A stretch of DNA of 40,809 nt, taken from DASQPR01 sp035713725 (GTDB taxonomy: Bacteria > Actinomycetota > Actinomycetes > Mycobacteriales > Micromonosporaceae). This document shows, in pieces, positions 23,879 to 33,981 of the stretch. The stretch's first letter is position 1. Each line of letters opens with the position of its first letter. The position numbers and the translations under genes were made by a program. The notes below the pieces were generated by a model. That model made no database searches and was not told the DNA's origin. It saw nothing but the letters and a program-made list of their open reading frames with translations. Location: NCBI GenBank assembly GCA_035713725.1, contig DASTMZ010000033.1:1-40809 (forward strand), read 5' to 3'.

Positions 23879-24979
23879 ATGACCAGGAGTGCGACCGGCT
23901 CGGTTCGAACCGAGCTGGGCGGATCGGTCCGCATCGCGTCCGCGCACACCACGTCATTCGACGCTCTCACCGACGCGGAGATCGACGCGTGGCATCGCCT
24001 GCGCGACGCGAACCCGCAGCTCGACAGCCCCTACTTCCACCCCGGATTCGCCGCCGCGGTCAATCGGGCCGGCCAGCCGGTCGACGTGATCGTCGGGCAA
24101 AGTGCGAGCGGCGACATCGGGCTGTTGCTGCCGTGCCACCGCGAGCGCTCGCTGCTGCGCCCGGTCGGCTGGCCGGGTGCCGACTTTCAAGGCCCGGTCG
24201 TCGCGCCCGGCACGACGTTCGACCCGCTCGATCTGCTGACCAACGGCTCGCGTGCGTTCAGCTTCGACCACTTGCTTGACGCGTACCCGGACTTCGGTGG
24301 ATGGGTGGAGACGGCGAGCCCGTCGCCGTACGTGGACACGACCGGCGGCCTGGCCGGATACCTCGGCCGGGCGTCCGGCAGCGGCAAGGACAACATGGGT
24401 CAGGCGCGCCGGAAGGCGGCCAAGGCGGAACGCACCCACGGCTCGCTGCGCTTTGCCGCCGACATCGTCGACGAGGCAGCGCTGGCCCGCGTCATCGAGC
24501 TCAAGCGGTCGCAATACGCGGCCACCGGCGCGAAGGACTACTTTGTCGAACCGCAGCGCGTCGAGTTGTTGAGCCGGTTGCTCCACACGCGCGCGACCGA
24601 GTTCGGTGGCGTGTTGTCCACGTTGCACGCCGGGCCACATCTGATCGCCGCGCACTTCGGTTTGCGCGCCGGCAACGTGCTGCACTGGTGGTTTCCGGTC
24701 TACGACCCGGAGTTCTCCTGGTTCGCGCCGGGCTGGATCCTGCTGCGGGAACTGGTCGAGGCGAGCCCGTCACTCGGCATCACCCGCATCGACTTCGGGC
24801 GCGGCGACGACGAGTACAAGCGTCGCGCGAAGACCGGCGAAACCATCGTCAACCAGGGCATTGTCACGCGAAGCACGACACGCCGAGTGCTGCGCAGGAC
24901 CCGTGACACGCTGATCGCGACCGCAAAATCATCACCATTAGGCCCTGGTTTGCGACGGGTCGCCCGTAGACTCCGTTGA
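23879..24979 (+). CDS. GNAT/FemAB-like acyltransferase (BioF2/CelD type)
   Basis: A 366-residue protein with a double GNAT-like fold of the Acetyltransf_6 (PF13480) kind. The N-terminal half has the DSPYFHPGFAAAVNRAG segment. The C-terminal half has ARRKAAKAERTHGSLRF, ELKRSQYAATGAKDYF and the conserved HWWFPVYDPEFSWFAPGWIL followed by IDFGRGDDEYKRR. Members occur in exopolysaccharide clusters and probably acylate a sugar on the cytosolic side. ATG 23879 has GGGAGG 4 bases upstream. The basic C-terminal tail (RRVLRRTRD ... RRVARRLR) may touch the membrane. Confidence 0.85.
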   Translation: MTRSATGSVRTELGGSVRIASAHTTSFDALTDAEIDAWHRLRDANPQLDSPYFHPGFAAAVNRAGQPVDVIVGQSASGDIGLLLPCHRERSLLRPVGWPGADFQGPVVAPGTTFDPLDLLTNGSRAFSFDHLLDAYPDFGGWVETASPSPYVDTTGGLAGYLGRASGSGKDNMGQARRKAAKAERTHGSLRFAADIVDEAALARVIELKRSQYAATGAKDYFVEPQRVELLSRLLHTRATEFGGVLSTLHAGPHLIAAHFGLRAGNVLHWWFPVYDPEFSWFAPGWILLRELVEASPSLGITRIDFGRGDDEYKRRAKTGETIVNQGIVTRSTTRRVLRRTRDTLIATAKSSPLGPGLRRVARRLR

Positions 24980-25018
24980 CCACCCGGTAGCAGCACCGCA
25001 AGGAAGGCACGTTCCCCC

Positions 25019-26315
<1,297 letters not shown>

Positions 26316-26335
<20 letters not shown>

Positions 26336-27797
26336 AGCGCTCATCCTCGTAGAGAATCTGTCGGTGCCGTTCGATCGGCGTGTCTGGCAGGAAAGCACCG
26401 CGTTGCGTGACGGCGGCTGGGACGTACACGTCATCTGCCCGCAGGGCACGAAGCGCGACACCGAGTCCGAGGCCGAGATCGACGGCGTCAAAATTCACCG
26501 GTACCCGCTTCGGCCGGCGGCCGGCGGGCCGGTCGGCTACCTGAAGGAATACGCGACCGCGCTGTGGCGCACGTGGCGGCTCGCCCGCCGCGTCGGCCAC
26601 GTCGACGTCGTGCACGCCTGTAACCCACCGGATCTCTTCTTCCTGCTCGCCCGACGGTTCAAGCGTCGCGGCGCGCGGTTCATCTTCGACCAGCACGACC
26701 TAGTGCCCGAGCTGTACCTGTCCCGGTTCGGCCGCGGCGAGGACGTGCTCTACCGATTCGTGTGCTGGCTGGAGCGGCGTACGTATCGCGCCGCGGACGT
26801 GGTGATCGCGACGAACGAGAGTTACCGCGACGCCGCGCTGGCCCGCGGCGGGAAGCGACCGGACGAGGTGTTCGTGGTGCGCAGCGCGCCGGCGGGTGGC
26901 CGCTTCACCCCAGTGGCGCCGGACCCATCGGCCAAGCAGGGCAAGCCATACCTGCTGTGCTACCTCGGTGTGATGGGACCGCAGGACGGCGTCGATTATG
27001 CGCTGCGTGCCCTCGCCAAGCTGCGAGACGAGGTCGGCCGGACGGACTGGCACGCCACGTTTGTCGGTGCTGGTGACACCTTCGACGCGATGTGCGCGAT
27101 GGCCGACGACCTCGGCCTTGCCGACCTTGTGGACTTCACCGGCCGAATCCCGGACGAAGACCTGCTGCGCTACCTGTCGAGCGCCGACGTGTGCCTCGCG
27201 CCTGACCCGCTCAACCCGCTCAACGACGTGTCCACCATGAACAAGATCATGGAGTACATGGCGATGTCCCGACCGATCGTCTCATTCGACCTGCGCGAGG
27301 CGAGGGTGTCGGCGGGCGACGCGGCGGTCTACGCGACGCCGAACGACGAGTCCGAGTTCGCGAAGCTGATTGCGTATCTCATGGACGACCCGGAGTTGCG
27401 GCGCCAGATGGGTGAGATCGGCCAGGCGCGGGTCGCGGGCGAGTTGTCCTGGGACCATTCGCGGGTTGCACTGCTGGCCGCCTACGAGGCCGCGGTGGCC
27501 GGCGGCGAGCGGTCAGTCGGCGCTCGGCACCGGCACGCGGCTGCTCGAGTCGCTGGCCCAGGCGCCGTGACCCCGACCGCGCAGCCGGACGATCGTCCGG
27601 TCGACGAGCAGGACAGCCAGGTAGCAGCCGGCGTCGAGCACGCTCACCCGCCGCTGGGTCACCAGCGATCGGAGGGATCCGAGGCCGAGCCGGCCCTCGG
27701 GAGCGCCGCGGCCGAGCTCGGCGAGCTGTCGGTTGCCACGCCTCACCCGCATCCGCCTGCGGAGGTGGGCGGAGACGGTGCGAGCCGGCCGGACTAG
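26316..27797 (+). CDS. Family 4 glycosyltransferase with antisense-overlapping tail
   Basis: A 493-residue GT-B enzyme whose first 400 or so residues are a complete GT4 protein. N-terminal: ALILVENLSVPFDRRVWQES, HVICPQG, DVVHACNPPDLFF, IFDQHDLVPELY. C-terminal: YLGVMGPQDGVDYALRAL, VDFTGRIPDEDLLRYLSSADVCLAPDP, then MNKIMEYMAMSRPIVSFD, the donor-binding segment. The last 95 residues (from about 27513) are low-complexity, rich in His, Pro, Ala and Glu, and lie entirely antisense to the next gene. They look like read-through after loss of an original stop. ATG 26316 is chosen within the end of the dehydrogenase gene. It resembles GlcNAc/GlcA transferases that act after the first sugar. Confidence 0.88.
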
Positions 27798-28397
27798 CGA
27801 CTCTGCCTCGGACACCACGACGCGCTCATGAACGGCGAAGCTCCCATGCGCCCACCCGTCGTCGGACAGCACGCCCGCCGGCATCGGGAAGACCCGTGCG
27901 TGCCCGTCCTCGTTGAGGACGTAAACGCCGACGCCGGCCAGCGCTCGGTTCGGCGCGATGAGTCGGTCGTGCACGCGGTGCACGCGCTTGACGATCGCAC
28001 CGGCACCGGACAGGTCGAGGCAAGGGACCGGCGCGCATGCGAACACGCCGGGTTGCGACACCGCGCGGACCAGCGCCCGCACCGAATCTGTGGACAGCGC
28101 GACGTCGGCGTCCAGGTATACGCGCGGAAACGTCTGGCACGCCTCGTCTCCGAGGGCGATCGCGTGCGCCTTGCCAGGCACCGGCGTGTCAATTATGCGT
28201 ACCGGAAAGGTTCTGGCCACGTCGCCGGTCCGGTCGACGCACGCGTTGGCCACCACGATGACGTCGAATTCGTCGGACGCAGCGGTCGCCAGAAGGTGAG
28301 CCAGGTTTGCCGCAATGACGGCTTCCTCGTTATGCGCCGGAATGACGATACTGACGACCGGTCGCGAGCGATCGCTCACGCCCGTGGCTTCCGTCAC
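27513..28397 (-). CDS. Family 2 glycosyltransferase
   Basis: A 294-residue GT-A protein with VVSIVIPAHNEEAVIAANL at the N-terminus, VVANACVDRTGDVAR, GKAHAIALGDEAC and the DxD motif DADVAL near residue 100. The C-terminal part (RQLAELGRG, LDAGCYLAVLLVDR, WASDSSSRV) resembles the end of this GT2 subgroup in other actinobacteria as I recall it, so its last 95 codons are probably genuine. Those codons overlap the GT4 gene on the other strand. It has a GTG start. It is the only minus-strand gene inside the plus-strand stretch 22233-30797 and is divergent from the acyltransferase gene. Confidence 0.85.
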   Translation of the reverse strand: MTEATGVSDRSRPVVSIVIPAHNEEAVIAANLAHLLATAASDEFDVIVVANACVDRTGDVARTFPVRIIDTPVPGKAHAIALGDEACQTFPRVYLDADVALSTDSVRALVRAVSQPGVFACAPVPCLDLSGAGAIVKRVHRVHDRLIAPNRALAGVGVYVLNEDGHARVFPMPAGVLSDDGWAHGSFAVHERVVVSEAESLVRPARTVSAHLRRRMRVRRGNRQLAELGRGAPEGRLGLGSLRSLVTQRRVSVLDAGCYLAVLLVDRTIVRLRGRGHGAWASDSSSRVPVPSAD

Positions 28398-28448
28398 GCC
28401 AACCTCCGACCCGACTCGGCCAACATCCGCATCGTTGTGCCGTTCGAC

Positions 28449-28498
28449 AGGATATCCTCCGGCATCGTGACCAAACGGTCTAAAGAGGGGACCTCTTT
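28449..28498. promoter_or_regulatory. Paired palindromes in a divergent promoter region
   Basis: AGGATATCCT (28449-28458) is a perfect 10-bp palindrome. Further on, AAAGAGG (28482-28488) pairs with CCTCTTT (28492-28498) across 3 bases. Both lie between the minus-strand glycosyltransferase and the plus-strand acyltransferase and are good operator candidates. The second could also form a small hairpin. Confidence 0.5.
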
Positions 28499-28582
28499 GT
28501 TCATGACTGAGCTTGTCTCGGCCGCTCGACAGTTGCGCGTCACGCCATGCCGTACGGCATCCATTGTCGGTGGCGGAGCATC

Positions 28583-29851
28583 GTGACGTCGGTCAGCGCA
28601 GTCGCGCGCGTCGGGCAGCCCGCAACGGTAGCGGCGCCGCCGGATCGTCGGCGACTCGTGGGCCTGGACGGCATCCGGGGCATCGCGGCATTGGTGGTGG
28701 TCTTCCATCACTGCTACCTGCTCGCGTTTCCCGGCTACCCGGCAGTCACCGGACCGTGGTGGGCCGCCTGGCTGATCTTCGGCCACTTCTCGGTCGTCGT
28801 ATTCATCGTGCTGTCCGGCTTCTCGCTCGCGGTTTCGCCCGCGAGGTCGGGCTGGGATCTGGGCGGGAAGGCGAAGTTCGCGCGTCGCCGGGCATGGCGC
28901 ATCCTGCCGCCCTATTGGGCGGCGCTGGTGTTCAGCCTCGCAGTCGCCTGGCTGATCATTCCGCAACCAGGCGAGGCCGTGCCGACCATGAAGTCGGTGC
29001 TGGTCAACGGATTGCTGCTGCAGGACATCACCGGTGCGCCGAGCCCGAACGGTGCGTTCTGGTCGATCGCGGTCGAGGCGCAGCTTTATGTCGTGTTTCC
29101 GCTCATGTTGTTGATGCTGCGCCGAGGCAGCACCGCGGTCATGCTGAGCGTGGTCGGCGCCGCCGTGGCACTGATCGGCATCCTCGCACCGACCGTGTCA
29201 CTAGCCCACGAGCTACTGCGTCTCACACCGCAGTTCGCGATCCTGTTTGCGATGGGGGCCGCCGGAGCGGGCGTACTCGCCGCGGCCGAGCGAGTCAAAC
29301 GGTTGCCGTGGCACTGGTTCGCCGCCGCGGCCGCCGCGCCGGTGCTGGCGGCGATCGTGCTCCGCGGCTCGGTCTGGACGATCGACAACTTCTACTGGGT
29401 CGATATCGCGCTCGGGGTCAGCGTCGTGTTCCTGCTGGCGGGCGCGTCGATGGGACACCCGTCGCCACTGGTACGCCTGCTGGACACTCGACCGATCCGG
29501 AGTCTCGGCTCGTTCTCGTACAGCCTCTACCTGATCCACGCGCCGATCGTGGTCGTCGTCTACGAGAAGGTCGTCGGACCACACCTCGGCACCGGCGTGC
29601 CGGCGTTCCTCGTGACGGCTGCGATCGCCGCGCCGGTGTCGGTTGTCGGCGCCCGCCTGTTCGCCTCGGTGTTCGAGATTCCGTTCCAGAAATACCGCAG
29701 CTGGGAGCGGCTGCGGCCGGCCGGACGGGCCTGGCTTGACCGGCAGCGCGACCGCATGACGCGGCCGCGTCCGGTGGCTGTTGGCGCCGGTGACGCGTCG
29801 GCCGCGCTGGGCGGTCCGGCCGACTCCGGCGGCCCGACCGGTCTGCAGTGA
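28583..29851 (+). CDS. OafA/YrhL-type membrane acyltransferase (acyltransferase 3)
   Basis: A 422-residue polytopic protein with about ten spans. The family signature is at the N-terminus: LVGLDGIRGIAALVVVFHHCY with the essential His, then GHFSVVVFIVLSGFSLA and the arginine-rich ARRRAWRILPPYW. The second signature, GAFWSIAVEAQLYVVFP, follows. There is no C-terminal SGNH domain, so it is the short form. The family moves acetyl or other acyl groups across the membrane onto sugars or polymer. GTG 28583 has GGAG 4 bases upstream. It is followed 58 bases later by a glycosyltransferase gene. Confidence 0.9.
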   Translation: MTSVSAVARVGQPATVAAPPDRRRLVGLDGIRGIAALVVVFHHCYLLAFPGYPAVTGPWWAAWLIFGHFSVVVFIVLSGFSLAVSPARSGWDLGGKAKFARRRAWRILPPYWAALVFSLAVAWLIIPQPGEAVPTMKSVLVNGLLLQDITGAPSPNGAFWSIAVEAQLYVVFPLMLLMLRRGSTAVMLSVVGAAVALIGILAPTVSLAHELLRLTPQFAILFAMGAAGAGVLAAAERVKRLPWHWFAAAAAAPVLAAIVLRGSVWTIDNFYWVDIALGVSVVFLLAGASMGHPSPLVRLLDTRPIRSLGSFSYSLYLIHAPIVVVVYEKVVGPHLGTGVPAFLVTAAIAAPVSVVGARLFASVFEIPFQKYRSWERLRPAGRAWLDRQRDRMTRPRPVAVGAGDASAALGGPADSGGPTGLQ

Positions 29852-29909
29852 TGTTTCTGTCGGTCGTTCCCGCGGGGCGGCCCATGTTCCGCCGATCGGA
29901 GAGAGGCGC

Positions 29910-30797
29910 ATGTCGTCGAGCGATGTACTGATATCGGTCTGCCTACCGGTTCGCAATGGCGCGTCCACTGTGCCGGCCGTGGTCGAGTCGATCCTTGCCC
30001 AGGATCACGCGAACCTCGAGTTGGTCATTTCCGACAACGCCTCGACCGACGACACCGAGGAGGTGTGCCGCAAACTCGTGGCCGCCGACGACCGGATCGT
30101 GTACGTACGCCAGCCCCACAACATCGGCCTGCTGAACAACTTCCGGGCCGCGATGCGGCAGGCCAGCGGGACGTACGCTCGCTGGATCGGCGATGACGAC
30201 TGGCTTTCCCCCGAGTGCCTGTCGCGATGCGTCGAGGAGTTCCGGCGCGACGACCGACTGATCCTGGTCACGATGGGCATGGATTACGTGGGCGATGACG
30301 GTGTGACGCGGTCCGCCGAATACCACGGGACGGCGCTGCGGTCCGACGATCCGATCGACCGGTTCGCCGAGATGTTGCGACTGCTCAACGAAAGCTACCT
30401 GTTGATCGACCCGCTCTACGGCCTGATGCGGCGCGACGCGATCGTCGATCTACCCCGCCGCAACATGCTGTGCGAGGACCAGGTGTTCGCTACCAAGTTG
30501 GCCATCGCCGGTCCGTGGTCGCATGTCCCCCAGGTGCTCGGTCGCCGCGGTTGGCGCACCGAGAGCGCGAGCACGCTCACTCGCCGGCTGGGGGTGCCGG
30601 CGTGGACGGCAAAGGCCGCCTTCACGTTGCAGGGCATCGAAATGCGGCGCTGGGTGGATCAGGCCGGTCTCGATCCGGACCAGCGTCGTCGAGCAAAGGC
30701 CGCCGTCAATCGGTGGTACGTCCGCCGTCAGCGAGTCAAGATCGTACGGCGAAGCCGTCGGGTGGCGCGCATGGTCGGGCTGGCGCATCCGCGGTAG
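29910..30797 (+). CDS. Family 2 glycosyltransferase
   Basis: A 295-residue GT-A enzyme: ISVCLPVRNGASTVPAVVESIL, ISDNASTDDTEEVCR, HNIGLLNNF, then the metal-binding WIGDDDWLSPE and a later acidic CEDQVFATK. The C-terminus is highly basic (RRQRVKIVRRSRRVARM), consistent with membrane association. ATG 29910 has GGAGAGAGG 3 bases upstream; the frame stays open 43 codons further but without a start signal. It probably adds one residue to the lipid-linked repeat unit, with unknown donor. It is convergent with the flippase gene. Confidence 0.9.
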   Translation: MSSSDVLISVCLPVRNGASTVPAVVESILAQDHANLELVISDNASTDDTEEVCRKLVAADDRIVYVRQPHNIGLLNNFRAAMRQASGTYARWIGDDDWLSPECLSRCVEEFRRDDRLILVTMGMDYVGDDGVTRSAEYHGTALRSDDPIDRFAEMLRLLNESYLLIDPLYGLMRRDAIVDLPRRNMLCEDQVFATKLAIAGPWSHVPQVLGRRGWRTESASTLTRRLGVPAWTAKAAFTLQGIEMRRWVDQAGLDPDQRRRAKAAVNRWYVRRQRVKIVRRSRRVARMVGLAHPR

Positions 30798-30860
30798 TCG
30801 TTCGTTCTACTTGTCCTAGGCGGCGTCGGGTCGCAGTCAGTCGTCGGCATCGTGTCGCGG

Positions 30861-32729
30861 TCAGTCGGGTTCGTCGGCCTCCGGTGGCGCGGGGCCGACA
30901 TAGACGGTACGGATCGCATAGACCGTCCGTACTGGCGCCGAGCCGATGTACGTCGGCCACCGTGACATCGGGCTGAACACGACGCGGCCGCCGACGGCCG
31001 GGCTGATCGGCGCCGGGAACACCACCGTGTCGGTGAACGCGTCGAACTGCAGGGTCTCCGGGCCGGCATCCTCCGGGCGGACGCCATTGGCGAACGCGAA
31101 CTCTACAGTCGCCGGAGCGCCGTTGGCGAGGTGCGCGCCGTTGGCCGTCGCGAGCTGAACCGTGGCCGGACTGGCCTCGTTTAGGCGCGCGGTGGCCTGG
31201 CCGGGTGGCGACCCGATGCGGATGATGGTGGCCGGCTGGTGGAGTCGTTGCCACACCGGCAGAACGCGCTCCTGGGCCCGTGCGGTGAACGCGCGCCGTT
31301 GCGGACCGGGCACACAGATCAGTGCGTAGCACGCGAGCCCGAGGGTGCCGGCCACGGCAAGCTGAACGACGGGGTAGGGCCCGACGGCGTGCGCCACCGC
31401 CACCGTGCAGGCCGTGCAGGCCACGCCGGCGATGGCCGGTCGGATCAGCCGGTGCGGTATCTCGCCCATCCGTACGCCCGCGTAGTGCAGCGCCACAATC
31501 GCCAGCGGTACGGCGACGAACACGCCGATCAGTGCGTGCGCCATCGCGGTGCCCCGGATGCCATCGAGGCGGGTACCGATCACCAGCGCCGGGATCAGGG
31601 CGGCCGCCCATCCGATGTTTACCCACAACGACGATCGGGTCGCACCGGCGCCGGTCAGAATGTCGAGCGCGATCCCGGTCAGGAGCCGCACTCCGGCAAG
31701 CACCATCAGGAACCGCAGCGCGGTCACGGCGGGCAGCCACTTGTCGCCGTAGAGCACTGCGACGACCTGCGGCGCCAGCGTCGTCATCAGGACCACGACC
31801 GGCAGCAGAACCGAGATCAGCACCGGAATGGATCGCTGGACCCCTCGGGACAGCTCCTCGGTGTCGCGGTCCGAAAGCCGGGAGAACGCCGCGATGGATA
31901 CGTATCGGATGGCCGTACCGATCATGCCCTGCATCCACCCCGAGATGTTGAACGCGAGCAGGTAGTAGCCGAGCGCCACGACGCCGAGCAAGCGACCGAC
32001 GATCACGTAGTCGGCGTTGGTAAGGATGGCCTCGACGCCGAGGCTCGCGGCGAGCGGAACGCCGAACCGCATGAGCTGCGCTGCGACCTGCCGGTCGACG
32101 CGGACCCCGAACGGCACCTTGGCCAGGATGAGGACGATGACGCCGGTGATGGCGTTTCCGATCACCTGGCCGGCAGCGAACGAGTATGCACCGGCGCCCG
32201 TCAATGCGAGCGCGATCGCCGATCCGGCGAACGCCACGATGCCGACCAGGTTCGCGACGGTGAGCCGATCCTGCTGGAAATGACGCATCAACGCGGCGCT
32301 TCGGACCGCGGTGATGCCGTCGATCAGGATGATGATGGTGAGCAGCCGGACCACCGGCGCGGCGGCCGGATCACCGGCCAGTCGCGAGAATGCCGGCGCC
32401 AGCAACCAGAATGCGCCGTAGATGACGACGCTGAACAGTGCGGCCAGCGTGGTCGCGGTCGACGCGACCTCTTCGAGCTTGCCCCGCCATTGCACGACGG
32501 CCGCGATCAGGCCGGCATCGTTGATGTGCATGACGAGCAGGGTCGCGGCCGAGGCGATGGCGAACGTTCCGAAGTCAGCCGGCGTCAGCAGCCTGGCTAG
32601 CACCAAGCCCATGCTGAACGTGATGACCTTCGTGCCCACGGTGCTCGCGAGGCTCCACCGCAGACCCCTGCCGGCGGCCTTCCCGATGTTCGCGGGCGGA
32701 ATGTTCGTCGCCTCCCCATCGGCCGCCAT
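30861..32729 (-). CDS. Wzx-type polysaccharide flippase with repeat-bearing C-terminal tail
   Basis: A 622-residue MOP-superfamily flippase. The opening (GRGLRWSLASTVGTKVITFSMGLVLARLLTPADFG) is typical of Wzx/PST transporters, followed by 12-14 spans up to about residue 485. It moves polyprenyl-linked repeat units to the outer face. The tail of about 130 residues is unusual. It has degenerate copies of Pro/Asp-x-Thr-Val-x-Leu/Phe (Thr at 523, 541, 559, 568, 602 and 608; for example PATVQLATANG, PATVEFAFANG, TDTVVFPA). The start lies 2 bases after the stop of the Cys-rich duplicated protein, so the two are coupled. Confidence 0.9.
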   Translation of the reverse strand: MAADGEATNIPPANIGKAAGRGLRWSLASTVGTKVITFSMGLVLARLLTPADFGTFAIASAATLLVMHINDAGLIAAVVQWRGKLEEVASTATTLAALFSVVIYGAFWLLAPAFSRLAGDPAAAPVVRLLTIIILIDGITAVRSAALMRHFQQDRLTVANLVGIVAFAGSAIALALTGAGAYSFAAGQVIGNAITGVIVLILAKVPFGVRVDRQVAAQLMRFGVPLAASLGVEAILTNADYVIVGRLLGVVALGYYLLAFNISGWMQGMIGTAIRYVSIAAFSRLSDRDTEELSRGVQRSIPVLISVLLPVVVLMTTLAPQVVAVLYGDKWLPAVTALRFLMVLAGVRLLTGIALDILTGAGATRSSLWVNIGWAAALIPALVIGTRLDGIRGTAMAHALIGVFVAVPLAIVALHYAGVRMGEIPHRLIRPAIAGVACTACTVAVAHAVGPYPVVQLAVAGTLGLACYALICVPGPQRRAFTARAQERVLPVWQRLHQPATIIRIGSPPGQATARLNEASPATVQLATANGAHLANGAPATVEFAFANGVRPEDAGPETLQFDAFTDTVVFPAPISPAVGGRVVFSPMSRWPTYIGSAPVRTVYAIRTVYVGPAPPEADEPD

Positions 32730-32731
32730 GG

Positions 32732-33742
32732 TCAGCCGCCGGGTTCCTCGACACGGTCGAGCCAGATCTCACGCCAGTAGGCCGGGATGCCGCGCGGGCA
32801 GCTGGCGTTATACGCGCCCTCGCAGATGACTCCCTCGAGCACGATGCATGGGCTCTTCATGTAGATCATCCGGCCGGTCTTTTCGTCGATGATTTGGTCG
32901 ACGCGCCGGGCGACCCGCGCGGTCCGGCCGCAGAACCGCGCCATCTCCGCGTCGAATCCCATGCCCCGATTGAGGAGCTGCTCGTTGAGGGTCTCCTCGA
33001 TCTCCGCCTTGGACTTGATCCGGACGAGCTCACCGGGTTGGAGGTCCGATTGGCCGGTGGGCGTCTTGCCCGGCGTGCCCTTCAGGAATCCCCACGGAAG
33101 TCCGCCGCGGATCTGCAGCCACGTCGGCAGCCGGTGGCGACTGTGGTCCTGATAGCGGTTGAAGAGGCCAATGAAGAACGACCGCGCCGACCATGTCACA
33201 CCGACGTTGCCGGTACGCACGTCGTCGACGTACTGCCCCAGGTTTCGCATCGGCAGGACGTCCGGCGCGGCGCGCAGCAGTTCGGTTGCCTGGCAGCGGA
33301 AGCGCGGCGCACCATCCTCGTCGGCTGGACGACGACTGATGTCGATGAGCTGGAGCATGATCGTCGGATTCGACTCGGTCGTCGACGCCGGCGCTGCCTC
33401 GGACTGCTCGACCGGACGCAGCCAGGCGGTCTTCCAATAGATGAGGCACGCTGCCTGGCAGCCGTCGTGCTGTTCGCCGCCGCACCGTACGCCGTCAAGG
33501 TGGACCGCGTCGGCCATGCGGCGCATGCCGCTGCGGGTCATCGTGTCGCACAGCTTGCTGGCGACTTTTCCAACGGTGAGTCGCTGGCCGCAGTATTGCA
33601 ACATCTCCGGCATGAACGGCAACGCGCCCAATTCGCCGTTCTCGTCGAGCGTGGCCATGATCTCTTCCGCGCTGCGCACCTCGACGAGCTGGCCCACCCG
33701 GAGCGCGACTGAGCTGTCGCGCACGGCATCGACTGTCGTCAC
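32732..33742 (-). CDS. Cys-rich protein with two gap-free duplicated halves, function unknown
   Basis: A 336-residue soluble protein. Residues 17-112 and 237-332 align without gaps at an offset of exactly 220: GQLVEVRSAEEIMATL with GELVRIKSKAEIEETL, YCG with FCG, LDGVRCGG with LEGVICEG, IYWKTAWLRPVE with AYWREIWLDRVE. Cys51/271, 87/307 and 95/315 keep register, as do paired Tyr and Trp residues. Each half looks like an SH3-like barrel opening followed by a Cys/Trp cluster, possibly metal-binding. Residues 115-235 are a third segment (RFRCQATELLRAAPD ... WLQIRGGLPWG). I recall similar hypothetical proteins in other gene clusters but know no function. GTG 33742 has AAGGAG 8 bases upstream. It is coupled to the flippase gene. 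Confidence 0.85.
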   Translation of the reverse strand: MTTVDAVRDSSVALRVGQLVEVRSAEEIMATLDENGELGALPFMPEMLQYCGQRLTVGKVASKLCDTMTRSGMRRMADAVHLDGVRCGGEQHDGCQAACLIYWKTAWLRPVEQSEAAPASTTESNPTIMLQLIDISRRPADEDGAPRFRCQATELLRAAPDVLPMRNLGQYVDDVRTGNVGVTWSARSFFIGLFNRYQDHSRHRLPTWLQIRGGLPWGFLKGTPGKTPTGQSDLQPGELVRIKSKAEIEETLNEQLLNRGMGFDAEMARFCGRTARVARRVDQIIDEKTGRMIYMKSPCIVLEGVICEGAYNASCPRGIPAYWREIWLDRVEEPGG

Positions 33743-33981
33743 CGTTCTATCTCCTTCGGTTTCTAGACGACCTACCGTGCAACCGCCTAGAGCGAAGGAC
33801 GGTACGGGAGGCCGCGGACGCTGGATGCACTGCGGGCCGGCCCTGATGAGACGTCACGTACGGCTAGTTTCGCGCTGGCGATGAGCATCGCAGATCGTAC
33901 GATGGCTCGGCGTGTCGGCGACCTAACCAACGGTCATACTTGCTAGTCGTGTGGTCCATGGCGGGCCGTACTAATCGGTAG

